Origin: Desulfatitalea alkaliphila
GTDB lineage: Bacteria; Desulfobacterota; Desulfobacteria; Desulfobacterales; Desulfosarcinaceae
DNA length: 60,442 nt
Assembly: GCF_022968795.1 (NCBI RefSeq)
Contig: NZ_JALJRB010000029.1
Span: 1 to 60,442 of the forward strand
Direction: 5' to 3'
Of this stretch, positions 38,565 through 48,336 are shown piece after piece. The notes under the pieces are model-generated. The model was not told the DNA's origin, did not search any database, and worked only from the letters and a program-made list of their open reading frames with translations. The position numbers were made by a program, and so were the translations under genes. The first letter of the stretch is position 1; every line of letters begins with the position of its first letter.

Positions 38565-39794
38565 TCATATGACTTCCTTGAACCATTTCTTCATGCGCTG
38601 CATGATGCTGTTGAAAATGTTGCGGTCGCGAATACGAAACTTTTTCACCGGTGTCTTGCGCGCCCCATACATCACCAGCCCGACACCGGTAGCGTACATC
38701 GGGTTGTTGACGACATCCGTCAAACCGGTGATGCCGCGGGGTTTGCCCAAACGGGCCGGCAGACCGAAAACCGCCTCGGCGACATCGGTGACGCCATCGA
38801 GCATGGCCGTGCCGCCGGTCACCACGATCCCGGAAGACATCATGTTCTCCATTGCGGAACGAAATATTTCCCGCCGGATCAATTGAAAAATTTCTTCCAT
38901 ACGCGGCTCCAGGATCTCTCCCAGAATCTGCCGCGGCAATTGGCGGGCTTGCCGACCGGCCATTCCCGGCACTTCGATGGTTTCGTCGGGGCCGATGCCG
39001 GCCGACACACAAGTGCCGTATTTCTTTTTAATCTTCTCCGCCTCGGCCACCGGCGCCCGCAAACCGATGGCGATGTCGTTGGTCAGGTTGTCGCCGCCCA
39101 GGGAAAGCACGAAGGTGTGCTTGATGTTCTGTCCGGCGAAGATGGCCAGGTCGGAAGTGCCGCCACCCAAATCGATCAAGGCGGTGCCCAACTGCTTCTC
39201 TTCACTGGTCAACACCGCCTCGCCCGAGGCCAGAGACTCCAACACGATGTCGCACACATCCAATCCGGCCCGGTTGACGCACTTGACGATGTTGTGGGCC
39301 GAGGTCACCGCACCGGTGACGATGTGGATCTTGGCTTCCAGCCGCACCCCGGACATGCCCACGGGGTTTTGGATGCCGGCCTGCTCATCGACGATGTACT
39401 CCTGGGGCAGCACATGAATCACTTCCCGATCCATGGGAATGGCCACCGCCCGAGCCGCTTCGATCACCCGGTCCACATCGGCCTGGGTGATTTCCGGACC
39501 CTTGATGCCGACGATGCCCCGACTGTTGAAGCCGGTGATGTGGCCTCCCGCGATACCGGTGTACACGGAAGAAATTTCGCAGCCGGCCATCAACTCGGCT
39601 TCTTCCACCGCCTTTTTGATCGACTCCACCGTGGCATCGATGTTGACCACCACCCCTTTACGCAACCCTACCGAAGGATGGGTGCCGATACCGATGACGT
39701 TGACTTCGGGTCCGCTGACCTCACCCACGACACAACAAATTTTGGTGGTCCCGATATCCAGCCCCACTACGAGGTTTTCCTGCGGTTGCCCCAT
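38565..39794 (-). CDS. ftsA: Cell division protein FtsA
   Basis: FtsA (409 aa) is the actin-like protein tethering FtsZ filaments to the membrane. It has the phosphate-1 loop VVGLDIGTTKICCVVGEV, the SHS2/1C region, IDLGGGTSDLAIF (phosphate 2), and GGTAMLDGVTDVAEAVFG. The C-terminal amphipathic helix is present (FNSIMQRMKKWFKEVI). AAGGAGG precedes the ATG at 39794, so the frame extension to 39878 is not part of it. It is eight bases downstream of ftsQ. Confidence 0.97.
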   Translation of the reverse strand: MGQPQENLVVGLDIGTTKICCVVGEVSGPEVNVIGIGTHPSVGLRKGVVVNIDATVESIKKAVEEAELMAGCEISSVYTGIAGGHITGFNSRGIVGIKGPEITQADVDRVIEAARAVAIPMDREVIHVLPQEYIVDEQAGIQNPVGMSGVRLEAKIHIVTGAVTSAHNIVKCVNRAGLDVCDIVLESLASGEAVLTSEEKQLGTALIDLGGGTSDLAIFAGQNIKHTFVLSLGGDNLTNDIAIGLRAPVAEAEKIKKKYGTCVSAGIGPDETIEVPGMAGRQARQLPRQILGEILEPRMEEIFQLIRREIFRSAMENMMSSGIVVTGGTAMLDGVTDVAEAVFGLPARLGKPRGITGLTDVVNNPMYATGVGLVMYGARKTPVKKFRIRDRNIFNSIMQRMKKWFKEVI

Positions 39795-39802
39795 ATGCCT
39801 CC

Positions 39803-40651
39803 TTAGCTGCTGCTCTGAATGGCGGAATCCCATCGCACCACGACACGATCCGGATTGTTGAGATCGACGGCCACACAACGGCGCTGTTGTGTATCCTGTG
39901 CCAAATGGTCGGTAATCCGCTTGAACCGTTCCAACTTGATGTCGAAGGCGTCGAACCCCAAGCGAACGGTCGGCTGATCGTCCGCCAGAGTCAGCACCAC
40001 GCCCATGGCCTCGTCCATGTGCACCTTTACAAGGTCTGCGTAGTGCAGACCGCCTCGGTTCTGTTCACTGAATCGCAACACCGACAGCACCGTCCGCATG
40101 GCGCCACTGAGAGCATCATCTCCCAAACTGATATCCTTGAACGCCAGGCCCGTCACCAGCGGCAAATCGGCCGGGTCGTTCTCCTCGACCTCTTTGAAAA
40201 TGCGGCCGGACCGATTGACCAGGAAATGACGTCCCAGGTCGATGCGGGCCAGGGGCTCATGTTCGCCCACGCGAATGACCAGCGTGTCCGGTATTTCACG
40301 GGTCACGCGGGCGGTCGCGATCCAGGGATGGGCCAGCAAGCGTTGGCGCACCACGCGCAAATTGAGCCCCAGCAGGTTTTCACCGCGCCGGATGTCGGCC
40401 TGTTCCAGAACGGTGCGGGTCGACAACCGCTGGTTGCCCAGCACCTCGATGGCCTCGGTCCGGAAGAAGTCGGCCTGGGTGACGGCCGCATATCCCAGCA
40501 TGAACAAGGTGCTGATGCCCAGCAAAACGGTGGCCAGGGCCACCAGTTTGCAGCCGATCCACACACGCCCCCGCCAGCGCGCCCGTTGCCGGGCTTCATC
40601 CTTCTTGAAGCGGTTGCGTCGTGTGCGGCCGGCACTTGTTTTTTGCTGCAT
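39803..40651 (-). CDS. ftsQ: Cell division protein FtsQ/DivIB
   Basis: The 282-aa protein has a basic cytoplasmic N terminus (RTRRNRFKKDEARQR), a single membrane segment (LVALATVLLGISTLFMLGYAA), a POTRA domain (IEVLGNQRLSTRTVLEQADI) and the FtsQ beta domain with RIDLGRHFLVNRSGRIFKEV. It links FtsL/FtsB and FtsK in the divisome. Start at 40651 with GGAGG upstream is preferred over 40675. murC is directly upstream with no murB or ddl between, which is unusual. Confidence 0.93.
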   Translation of the reverse strand: MQQKTSAGRTRRNRFKKDEARQRARWRGRVWIGCKLVALATVLLGISTLFMLGYAAVTQADFFRTEAIEVLGNQRLSTRTVLEQADIRRGENLLGLNLRVVRQRLLAHPWIATARVTREIPDTLVIRVGEHEPLARIDLGRHFLVNRSGRIFKEVEENDPADLPLVTGLAFKDISLGDDALSGAMRTVLSVLRFSEQNRGGLHYADLVKVHMDEAMGVVLTLADDQPTVRLGFDAFDIKLERFKRITDHLAQDTQQRRCVAVDLNNPDRVVVRWDSAIQSSS

Positions 40652-40693
40652 CACCTTCACCTCCGGCAGGCCCATACCAAGGCCCCGCGCGCA

Positions 40694-42064
40694 TCAGCCC
40701 TTGCGGGCCAGGAACATTTCTCCCAGCCGGTACACATCGCCGGCACCCAATGTCAGCACCACATCCCCGCTCGCCACCCGCTCGGCCAAAACGGCCAGGG
40801 CCTGTTCCATGGTCTCCACGCAGGTGACGTTCTTATGGCCGTGGGCCTGAATCGATTCGCACAACAGCCCGCTGTGCACCCCTTCGATGGGTTGTTCACT
40901 GGCCGCATAGATGGGCAGCAGCAAGAGAATGTCCGATCGATAGAAGCTGCGGGCGAACTCATCGAACAGTGCCCGGGTGCGGCTGTAGCGATGGGGCTGA
41001 AACACCACCACCTTGCGCCGCCCGGGCCATGCGGTCTCCATGGCCGCCAGGGTGGTCTTGATTTCGGTGGGGTGGTGGCCGTAATCGTCCACGACGGTCA
41101 CCCCGTCGGTCTCCCCCTTGATCTCCAGGCGCCGCTGCACACCCTGCACCGCGCCCAGGGCCGATTGGATTCGATCGAAGGCGATTCCCAGTTCCAGCCC
41201 CACGGCGATGGCGGCCAAGGCGTTGTACACATTGTGCATCCCGGGCAGGTTGAGGGCCACCTGCCCCAATGTTGCGGCGCCGTGCACCACGGTGAAACGG
41301 CTTTGCAACCCCTGGCAGACCACGTCGCGGGCCTGCAAATCGGCCTGGGGATTCATGCCGTAGGTGACGAAACGCTTGCGCACCCGGGGCAGCAAATCCT
41401 GCACCGCCTCGTTGTCCATGCACAGCACCGCCAGGCCATAAAAGGGAATGCGGTCAATGAAATCGAGGAACACCTTCTTGATGGCTTCCAGGTCGGCGTA
41501 GAAGTCCAGGTGTTCACGATCGATATTGGTCACCACGGCGATGGCCGGGGAAAACTTTAAAAAAGAGCCGTCGCTTTCGTCGGCTTCGGCGACGATGTAA
41601 TCCCCTTTGCCCAGAACGGCATTGGCCCCGATCCCCTTGAGTTTGCCGCCGATCACCACAGTGGGATCCAATTCGCCGGCCGCCAGCACCGACGCCACCA
41701 GGGAGGTGGTGGAGGTCTTGCCGTGGGCGCCGGCAATGGCGATGCTGTACTTGAGACGCATCAGCTCGGCCAACATTTCGGCCCGCGGAATCACCGGCAC
41801 GGAGGCTTTCAAGGCCGCCTGCACCTCCGGATTGGCATGATCGATGGCCGAGGAGACCACCACCACGTCGGCACCGGCGATCCGACTGCCGTCGTGCCCC
41901 TCATGAACGGTGCCACCCAGTGTCTGCAGGTGAGCGGTGATGTCGGAAAGCCGCAGGTCCGAACCCGACACCTTGTAGCCCAGGTTCAGCAGCAGCTCGG
42001 CGATGCCGCTCATGCCGATGCCGCCGATGCCTACGAAATGAATGTGGTACTGTTTGCGATACAT
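40694..42064 (-). CDS. murC: UDP-N-acetylmuramate--L-alanine ligase
   Basis: MurC (456 aa) adds L-alanine to UDP-MurNAc. The Rossmann motif HFVGIGGIGMSGIAELLLNLGY is at the N terminus, the ATP loop is AGAHGKTSTTS, EADESDGSF is the Mg/uridine region, and DDYGHHPTEIKTTL is conserved in Mur ligases. The C-terminal domain carries FQPHRYSRTRAL. Length is typical. murG lies upstream (43 bases). Confidence 0.97.
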   Translation of the reverse strand: MYRKQYHIHFVGIGGIGMSGIAELLLNLGYKVSGSDLRLSDITAHLQTLGGTVHEGHDGSRIAGADVVVVSSAIDHANPEVQAALKASVPVIPRAEMLAELMRLKYSIAIAGAHGKTSTTSLVASVLAAGELDPTVVIGGKLKGIGANAVLGKGDYIVAEADESDGSFLKFSPAIAVVTNIDREHLDFYADLEAIKKVFLDFIDRIPFYGLAVLCMDNEAVQDLLPRVRKRFVTYGMNPQADLQARDVVCQGLQSRFTVVHGAATLGQVALNLPGMHNVYNALAAIAVGLELGIAFDRIQSALGAVQGVQRRLEIKGETDGVTVVDDYGHHPTEIKTTLAAMETAWPGRRKVVVFQPHRYSRTRALFDEFARSFYRSDILLLLPIYAASEQPIEGVHSGLLCESIQAHGHKNVTCVETMEQALAVLAERVASGDVVLTLGAGDVYRLGEMFLARKG

Positions 42065-42107
42065 ATCCGGTGCTTTCGTTCGTTGTCGGCCGCCTCTGCC
42101 CGCGGCT

Positions 42108-43256
42108 TCAAGGGGTTTCCGGCGCGTCCGCTCGAGAACGTTCCATCAGTTGATACAAATCGTTGACGATGTTCAGGGCCGCCTCGGGCCGCCCCAGGGT
42201 CAGGGCCCGCGCGGCCATCTCCGCCAATCGCTGCCGCTGGTTGATAAAATCCAGGATGCGCTCGGCCAGAAGATCGCCGTTCAGGTCCCTTTGGGCCACC
42301 ATCTCCGCCGCGCCGGCCTCCACCAGGGCCCGAGCGTTGCCTGTCTGGTGGTCATCGGCGGCATGGGGAAATGGAATGAACAGCGCCGCGCGCCCCACGG
42401 CGGTGATCTCGGCCACGGTGGTGGCGCCGGCACGGCAGACGATCAGATGGGCCCGATGGTACTGTTCGGCCATGTCATTGAAAAAGGCCTGCACCGTCGC
42501 GGCAATGCCGGCCCGGGCATAAGCCCGCGCCACTGTCGGCTCGTCCTCCAGGCCGGTCTGGTGCACCACCTGCAGCCTGGGACAGTCGGCCAGGCGCGGC
42601 AGCGCGGCCACCATGGCCTCGTTGATCGCCCGGGCACCCTGACTGCCGCCCAATATCAGCAGGTGAAAGGTGGCCGGATCGGCAGACGGTTTGGGTTTCG
42701 CCCCCAGGGCCAGAATCTCATCGCGCACCGGATTGCCTGTGACCAGCGCCTTGCGCGGATCGAAACGGTGCGTATCGTCGGCAAAGGTGAGATAGATGCG
42801 ATCGACCACCCGCCGCAGCAACCGATTGGTCAATCCCGGCAATCGATTCTGTTCGTGCAGGGCGGTGGGCACGCCCAGCATCCAAGCGGCCAAGACCACC
42901 GGGCCGGCCGAATAGCCACCCACACCCAGCACCCCGTCGGGTTCGAAATCCTGGATCAACGCGCGGGACTGCCGCAGTGCACCAGGAATTTTGGCCAGGG
43001 CGTTGAGCTGGCGCCACAGCCCCCTGCCCTTGAGGCCTTCGACGGGAATGGTGGCATGGGGCCACCCCAGCCGCGCCAGCACATTGACCTCCAACGGCCG
43101 ACCGGCGTTGATGAACAGCACCCGGTTGCGCGGGTGGCGCGTCAAGAACAGCTGCGCCACGGCGATACCCGGAAACAGATGGCCCCCGGTGCCGCCGCCG
43201 GCCACGATCAGTCGTCGACCCCGCGTGGCGCGGTATGGTTTAGGTGCGTCGCTCAT
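42108..43256 (-). CDS. murG: UDP-N-acetylglucosamine--undecaprenyl-pyrophosphoryl-MurNAc-pentapeptide transferase
   Basis: MurG (382 aa) makes lipid II. It has the glycine-rich donor loop AGGGTGGHLFPGIAVAQ, the second loop LGGSQGARAINEA, a membrane-binding patch and the acceptor region (VLGVGGYSAGPVVLAAW; HEQNRLPGLTNRLL), ending with CRAGATTVAEITAVGRAALFIP, the UDP-GlcNAc site. Its start overlaps the end of ftsW by 17 bases. Confidence 0.97.
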   Translation of the reverse strand: MSDAPKPYRATRGRRLIVAGGGTGGHLFPGIAVAQLFLTRHPRNRVLFINAGRPLEVNVLARLGWPHATIPVEGLKGRGLWRQLNALAKIPGALRQSRALIQDFEPDGVLGVGGYSAGPVVLAAWMLGVPTALHEQNRLPGLTNRLLRRVVDRIYLTFADDTHRFDPRKALVTGNPVRDEILALGAKPKPSADPATFHLLILGGSQGARAINEAMVAALPRLADCPRLQVVHQTGLEDEPTVARAYARAGIAATVQAFFNDMAEQYHRAHLIVCRAGATTVAEITAVGRAALFIPFPHAADDHQTGNARALVEAGAAEMVAQRDLNGDLLAERILDFINQRQRLAEMAARALTLGRPEAALNIVNDLYQLMERSRADAPETP

Positions 43257-44367
43257 GCGCTGTTCCGATGTTCATCAGAACCCCCACCGCCGCCATGTTC
43301 AACAGCAGGGAGGTTCCCCCGTAACTGATAAAGGGCAGGGTCAATCCTTTGGTCGGCAGCAGCCCCAGGCAAACCCCCATGTTGATCGACACCTGCAGCG
43401 CCAGGGCGAAAATGATGCCCGTGGCCAGAAGCATGCCGAAAATGTCCGAGCATCCCCCGGCGATGCGCAACCCGCGCCACAGAATCAAGCCAAACAGGCC
43501 TATGATCAGCAGCACCCCCCAGAACCCCAGCTCCTCGCCGATCACGGCGAAGATGAAATCGGTGTGCGGTTCGGGCAGGTAGAACAGTTTCTGATAGCCT
43601 TTGCCGATCCCCGCGCCCCACAATCCCCCGGACCCGAAGGCCATCAGGGAGTGGATCATCTGGTAGCCTTCGTCGGCGGGGTGTTGCCAGGGATCGAGAA
43701 AGCTGATCAGGCGCCGCAACCGATAGGCGGCATTGACCATCAGCAGATACACCACCGGGGCCGCCAGCAGCAGAGCACCCAACAGGTGCCGCAGCGGCAC
43801 CCCGCCCACGAACATCAGCAACCAGGTCAGTGCCGCGAAAATCATCACCGAACCGAAGTCGGGCTGCATCATCAACAGAACGGCGAAAACGGCCAGGATC
43901 AGCAAATGCGGCACCAATCCGACGCTGAATCGGCCCAAGGCCTCCTGTTTCTTGCTCAGGGAGTAGGCCATATAGATGATCAACACCAGCCGGGCCACCT
44001 CCGCCGGTTGAAAGGTGAGCGGCCCGAACCGCAACCACCGCTGGGCACCGCCGGCCGCCACCCCCAAGCCGCCGATATGCACCGCCACGAGCAGCACCAG
44101 GGCGACAATCAGCAGCGGATAGGTCAAGGGGCGATACCAACGATAGGGAATGTGGCTGTAACAGACCAGCACCACGATCCCGATCAGGGCAAAAAACACC
44201 TGCCGCTTGAGAAAAAAAGCGCTGCTGCCGAACTTCTCCAGGGCGACCGCCGAGCTGGCGCTGTACACCATCACGATGCCCAAACCCACCAGGGAGAGGA
44301 CCGCAAACAACAAGGGCACATCGTATACAAACCCGCCGGTTTCGGTTGCGCCATTCTCCCGGCTCAT
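43240..44367 (-). CDS. ftsW: Peptidoglycan glycosyltransferase/cell division protein FtsW
   Basis: FtsW (375 aa) is a SEDS polymerase that links lipid II into glycan chains at the septum with FtsI. It has about ten membrane helices, a conserved AQRWLRFGPLTFQPAEVARL segment holding the catalytic aspartate context, PDFGSVMIFAALTW, and the FISYGGTSLL signature. The start overlaps the murD stop as ATGA. Confidence 0.96.
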   Translation of the reverse strand: MSRENGATETGGFVYDVPLLFAVLSLVGLGIVMVYSASSAVALEKFGSSAFFLKRQVFFALIGIVVLVCYSHIPYRWYRPLTYPLLIVALVLLVAVHIGGLGVAAGGAQRWLRFGPLTFQPAEVARLVLIIYMAYSLSKKQEALGRFSVGLVPHLLILAVFAVLLMMQPDFGSVMIFAALTWLLMFVGGVPLRHLLGALLLAAPVVYLLMVNAAYRLRRLISFLDPWQHPADEGYQMIHSLMAFGSGGLWGAGIGKGYQKLFYLPEPHTDFIFAVIGEELGFWGVLLIIGLFGLILWRGLRIAGGCSDIFGMLLATGIIFALALQVSINMGVCLGLLPTKGLTLPFISYGGTSLLLNMAAVGVLMNIGTAHERRT

Positions 44368-45740
44368 GCCAACCCTCCCACCGCACGGCGGAACGCTTCA
44401 CCCCGCTCGGCATAGTTGGCGAACATATCGAAACTGGAGCAGGCCGGCGACAGCAACACCGCTTCCCCCGGCCGGGCGACGGCGCGGGCGCGACGCACGG
44501 CCTGGTCCATGTCGGCAGCGGTCTCGGAACCATCTGCGGGGGCCTGACCCAAAGCGGCCAGGATCTGTTCGCGCGCCTCGCCCATGACGATCAATCGCTT
44601 GACCCGCCGCTGCACTGCTGCGTGCAAGGGTGCAAAATCGTATCCTTTGTTGCGCCCGCCCATGATCAACACCACCGGTCGTTCGAAGCATTCCAGGGCC
44701 CGAATCACCGCGTCCACATTGGTGGCCTTGGAATCATTGAAAAATTCGACCCCATCCACCGTACCCACAGGCTCCAGGCGATGGGCCAGGGATTGAAAGG
44801 CGTCCAAAGCCCGCTGGACCCCCTCCAGGGAGCCGCCGCAGGCCAGGGCGGCCAGGGCGGCGGCGGCGATGTTTTCCCGGTTATGGGGTCCGATCAGGGT
44901 GGTGCGGCCCAGGTCGATGCGGCCGTCGACCAGCCCGGGAACGGTCAGCACGATCTGCCGCGGCGTGATGATCGCACCGGGTGCCGGCCCGCCGTCGGCG
45001 GGCGGACGGCTGTAAAAATCGAGACGTCGGCTGCGGATGCCTTCGCTTTGGGCCATCACCAGGGGATCGGCGCCGTTGCAGACGGCAAAATCGTCGGCCT
45101 GCTGGTTGCTGAAAAGACGCCCCTTGCTGTCGGCGTAAGCCGCCACCGATGGGTAGCGATCCAGATGATCCGGTGAAATATTGAGCAATACGGCCACATG
45201 GGGGCGAAACCGCTCGATGGTATCCAACTGAAAACTGCTGATCTCCGCCACTACCGCGTCCAGTTCGGCGTCCCGGCCCGCGATTTCGATCAGGGGGTTG
45301 CCGATGTTGCCGCCCACGAACACCCGCCGCCCCGAGGATGCCAACATGCGCCCCAGCAACTCGGTGGTGGTGGTTTTACCGTTGGTGCCGCTGACCGCCA
45401 CGATGGGGGCATAGATGAAACGTGCCGCCAGTTCCACTTCACCCATTACCGCCGCACCCCGCTGCCGGGCACGCACCAGCGGCCCGATGGTGTGCGGCAC
45501 GCCGGGGCTGATGACGATCAACTCGGCTGCCGCGAAGGTCTCCTCCCGGTGACCGCCCAATTCCAGACGCACCCCCAACCGGCGGGCATCTTCCAGGAAA
45601 GACTGCAAAATGTGCTCGGAGGCCTGGTCGGTCACCGTCACCCGTGCGCCGCGCTCCGTCAAGAAACGGGCCACGGCCAGACCGGAACGGGCCAACCCCA
45701 CCACCAACACATTGCGTCCATTGAGTTCCATAGCGGTCAC
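44364..45740 (-). CDS. murD: UDP-N-acetylmuramoyl-L-alanine--D-glutamate ligase
   Basis: MurD (458 aa) adds D-glutamate to UDP-MurNAc-Ala. It has a Rossmann N domain ([18 protein letters not shown]), ATP loop [48 protein letters not shown] and the C-terminal [13 protein letters not shown]. The likely GTG start at 45740 overlaps the mraY stop as GTGA; ATG 45731 is an alternative. It is complete. Confidence 0.96.
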   Translation of the reverse strand: MTAMELNGRNVLVVGLARSGLAVARFLTERGARVTVTDQASEHILQSFLEDARRLGVRLELGGHREETFAAAELIVISPGVPHTIGPLVRARQRGAAVMGEVELAARFIYAPIVAVSGTNGKTTTTELLGRMLASSGRRVFVGGNIGNPLIEIAGRDAELDAVVAEISSFQLDTIERFRPHVAVLLNISPDHLDRYPSVAAYADSKGRLFSNQQADDFAVCNGADPLVMAQSEGIRSRRLDFYSRPPADGGPAPGAIITPRQIVLTVPGLVDGRIDLGRTTLIGPHNRENIAAAALAALACGGSLEGVQRALDAFQSLAHRLEPVGTVDGVEFFNDSKATNVDAVIRALECFERPVVLIMGGRNKGYDFAPLHAAVQRRVKRLIVMGEAREQILAALGQAPADGSETAADMDQAVRRARAVARPGEAVLLSPACSSFDMFANYAERGEAFRRAVGGLA

Positions 45741-46816
45741 CGCAGTTTGAGTGTGCTCATGCTCAGCAAGGCCAGGGCGATGGCGATGATCCAGAAGCGA
45801 ACGATCACCTTGGGCTCCGGCCAGCCCTTGAGTTCAAAGTGGTGGTGCAGGGGCGCCATGCGAAAGATGCGCCGGCCTTTGGTCATTTTGAAAAAACCCA
45901 CCTGAAAAATCACCGACAGCGCCTCGATGACGAACAGGCCGCCCACCAAAGCCAGCACGATCTCCTGTTTGGTGACCACCGCCAGCGTGCCCAGAGCGGC
46001 CCCCATGGAAAGAGAGCCCACATCCCCCATGAACACCTGGGCCGGGTAGGCGTTGAACCACAGAAACCCCAGCCCGGCGCCCACCAATGCGCCACAGAAG
46101 ATGGTCAGCTCGCCGCTGCCGACCACATAGTGAATCTGCAGATAGTCGGCCATGCGGATGTGGCCCGCCACATAGGCGAAAATCATATAGGTCCCGGCCG
46201 CGATGATCACCGGCCCGATGGCCAGCCCGTCCAGGCCGTCGGTCAGATTGACCGCGTTGGAGGCGCCCACGATCACGAAAGCGGCGAAGGGAATGTACCA
46301 CCATCCCAGATCGGGCGAGATATCCTTGAAAAAGGGCATGGTCACCTGGGTGTTGAACCCCTGCTGGCACACCACCCACCAACCGATCAGCAGGGCCAGC
46401 ACCGTCTGCAGCACCAGCTTGCCGCGCGCGCTGAGCCCTTTGCTCCGTTTCTTGACCTGCATCAGGTAGTCGTCCACAAAACCGATGGTGCCGAATCCCA
46501 GCAGGGCCGACAGAACGATCCAGATATAGGCGTTGGTCAGATCGGCCCACAGCAGGGTGGAGAGGGCCACCGCAAAAATGATCAAGCTGCCGCCCATGGT
46601 GGGAGTGCCTGCCTTTTGGTGATGGCTTTGGGGTCCGTCTTCGCGGATGTACTGCCCTACCTGCATCCGCTGCAATCGTCGGATCACCCAGGGGCCGAGC
46701 ACAAAGCAGATTAAAAAAGCGGTCAAGACCGCGTAAATGGTCCGAAAGGTGATGTACCGGAACACATTGAAGGCCGAGAAGGCGGTGTGCAGCGGATAGA
46801 GGAGATGATACAGCAT
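45737..46816 (-). CDS. mraY: Phospho-N-acetylmuramoyl-pentapeptide-transferase
   Basis: MraY (359 aa) makes lipid I in the inner membrane. It has ten-helix topology with conserved [55 protein letters not shown] (catalytic Asp region) and [20 protein letters not shown]. The ATG at 46816 gives the usual length and overlaps the murF stop by one base (TGATG). Upstream extension to 46912 is non-coding. Confidence 0.97.
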   Translation of the reverse strand: MLYHLLYPLHTAFSAFNVFRYITFRTIYAVLTAFLICFVLGPWVIRRLQRMQVGQYIREDGPQSHHQKAGTPTMGGSLIIFAVALSTLLWADLTNAYIWIVLSALLGFGTIGFVDDYLMQVKKRSKGLSARGKLVLQTVLALLIGWWVVCQQGFNTQVTMPFFKDISPDLGWWYIPFAAFVIVGASNAVNLTDGLDGLAIGPVIIAAGTYMIFAYVAGHIRMADYLQIHYVVGSGELTIFCGALVGAGLGFLWFNAYPAQVFMGDVGSLSMGAALGTLAVVTKQEIVLALVGGLFVIEALSVIFQVGFFKMTKGRRIFRMAPLHHHFELKGWPEPKVIVRFWIIAIALALLSMSTLKLR

Positions 46817-48237
46817 CAGTCGTTCCGTTCCGCTTGAGAGGTTGTCCACCGGTCGATGGCCGCCGCCACCGTCTCCATGACCATGCCGCGGGACCCCTTG
46901 ACCAGCACCCACTGCTCGGGCGCCAAATGCTGTAAAAGGTCTTCCGTAATGGCCTCCTTGGTGCCGATCATGACGGCGTCGGCCGCCATTCCGGCCGCCA
47001 GCGCCCCCCGGCGCACCGCCGCCGCCTGCGGGCCATGGGCGTAAAGGCGAAAAACGCCGGAAGCGGCGGCCTGTCGGCCCAGATCAAAATGAAACCGCTC
47101 CGCCTGCGCGCCCAGCTCCAGCATGTCCCCCACCACGATGATCCCGGGCCGTCCCTGCCGCAAGGTGCTCAAGGTCTCGATGGCCGCCTGCATGGAGGCC
47201 GGATTGGCGTTGTAGGTGTCGTCGATGAGGTGCACATGGCCCGCGGTGGTCCGCACCTGCAAACGGCCCTTTTCCGGCGCGAACTGCTCCAAACCGGCCT
47301 TGATGCGGTTTGCCGGGACCCCCAGCAGGTACCCCGCGGCGGCCGCGGCCAGGGCGTTGCTCACCATGAAGCGGCCCGGGGTGGCCAAGCGGACATGCAC
47401 CCGTTCATCGGGCAGTGCCAGATCGAAGGCCATCCCCATCTCTGCGGCGACGATGTTCTCGGCCCTGACCTGACACTCCGCCGCGGTGCCGAAAAAGAGC
47501 ACCCGCCGATCACAATCCCACGCCAGTGCCGCCACATTGGGATCGTCGCCGTTGAGCACCGCGGTGCCTTCCGGAGCGATGCGGCCGATCAGCTCCCCTT
47601 TGGCTCGCGCCACCCCCTCCAGGTCGCCCAAAAATTCCAAATGGCAAGGACCCACGGTGGTAATGATGCCGACGGTGGGCCGGCAAATGGCGCCCAGGCG
47701 GTCGATTTCGCCGGGATGGTTCATGCCCAGTTCCAGGACCGCCGCCTGGTGCGCCGCGGTGAGGTTGAACAGGGTCAGCGGCAGGCCGATCTCGTTGTTG
47801 AAGTTGCCTTGGGTGGCCAGGGTGTTGAACTGTTGCGAGAGCACCAGGGCGGTCATTCGGCGGGTGGTGGTCTTGCCGTTGGAACCGGTGATGGCCACCA
47901 CCGGGATCGCGCTGCGCAGGCGCAGGTGATGGGCCAGGGCACCCAGCGCACGCAAAGTGTCGGCCACCACCACGCAGGCCACCCCCGCATCTTGCAGGGC
48001 GGCGGCATCGATCCGGGCCGCTCCCACTTCGTCCACCACAACCCCTTTGATCCCCCGGGCCACCACCGCCGGAACAAAATCATGGCCATCGTGGCGCTCG
48101 CCGCGAATGGCCACAAAAAGTCGGGCCGCATCGATGGTGCGGGAATCGATGCCGACGCCGGCGAAGGTGCCGGCGGACGGCCCGCCGACATGGCGGCCGC
48201 CGGTGGCCTGCAAAATTTGGGGCAGCGTGAACATCAT
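46816..48237 (-). CDS. murF: UDP-N-acetylmuramoyl-tripeptide--D-alanyl-D-alanine ligase
   Basis: MurF (473 aa) adds D-Ala-D-Ala to the muropeptide. It has the N-domain [23 protein letters not shown] loop [46 protein letters not shown], the C-terminal [15 protein letters not shown] and [14 protein letters not shown]. Start 48237 (or 48234, adjacent Met codons) is chosen; the upstream extension to 48303 lacks homology. It is 99 bases after murE, the largest gap in this part of the cluster. Confidence 0.96.
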   Translation of the reverse strand: MMFTLPQILQATGGRHVGGPSAGTFAGVGIDSRTIDAARLFVAIRGERHDGHDFVPAVVARGIKGVVVDEVGAARIDAAALQDAGVACVVVADTLRALGALAHHLRLRSAIPVVAITGSNGKTTTRRMTALVLSQQFNTLATQGNFNNEIGLPLTLFNLTAAHQAAVLELGMNHPGEIDRLGAICRPTVGIITTVGPCHLEFLGDLEGVARAKGELIGRIAPEGTAVLNGDDPNVAALAWDCDRRVLFFGTAAECQVRAENIVAAEMGMAFDLALPDERVHVRLATPGRFMVSNALAAAAAGYLLGVPANRIKAGLEQFAPEKGRLQVRTTAGHVHLIDDTYNANPASMQAAIETLSTLRQGRPGIIVVGDMLELGAQAERFHFDLGRQAAASGVFRLYAHGPQAAAVRRGALAAGMAADAVMIGTKEAITEDLLQHLAPEQWVLVKGSRGMVMETVAAAIDRWTTSQAERND

Positions 48238-48336
48238 CGTCAAACCATTCTCATCCGTTCCATGGCGGTACGCGGCGCCAGGCGATGCTGGATGCCGTTG
48301 CACCGGGAAATCGTCCGTCCCATTCGCCGTCCTTGC

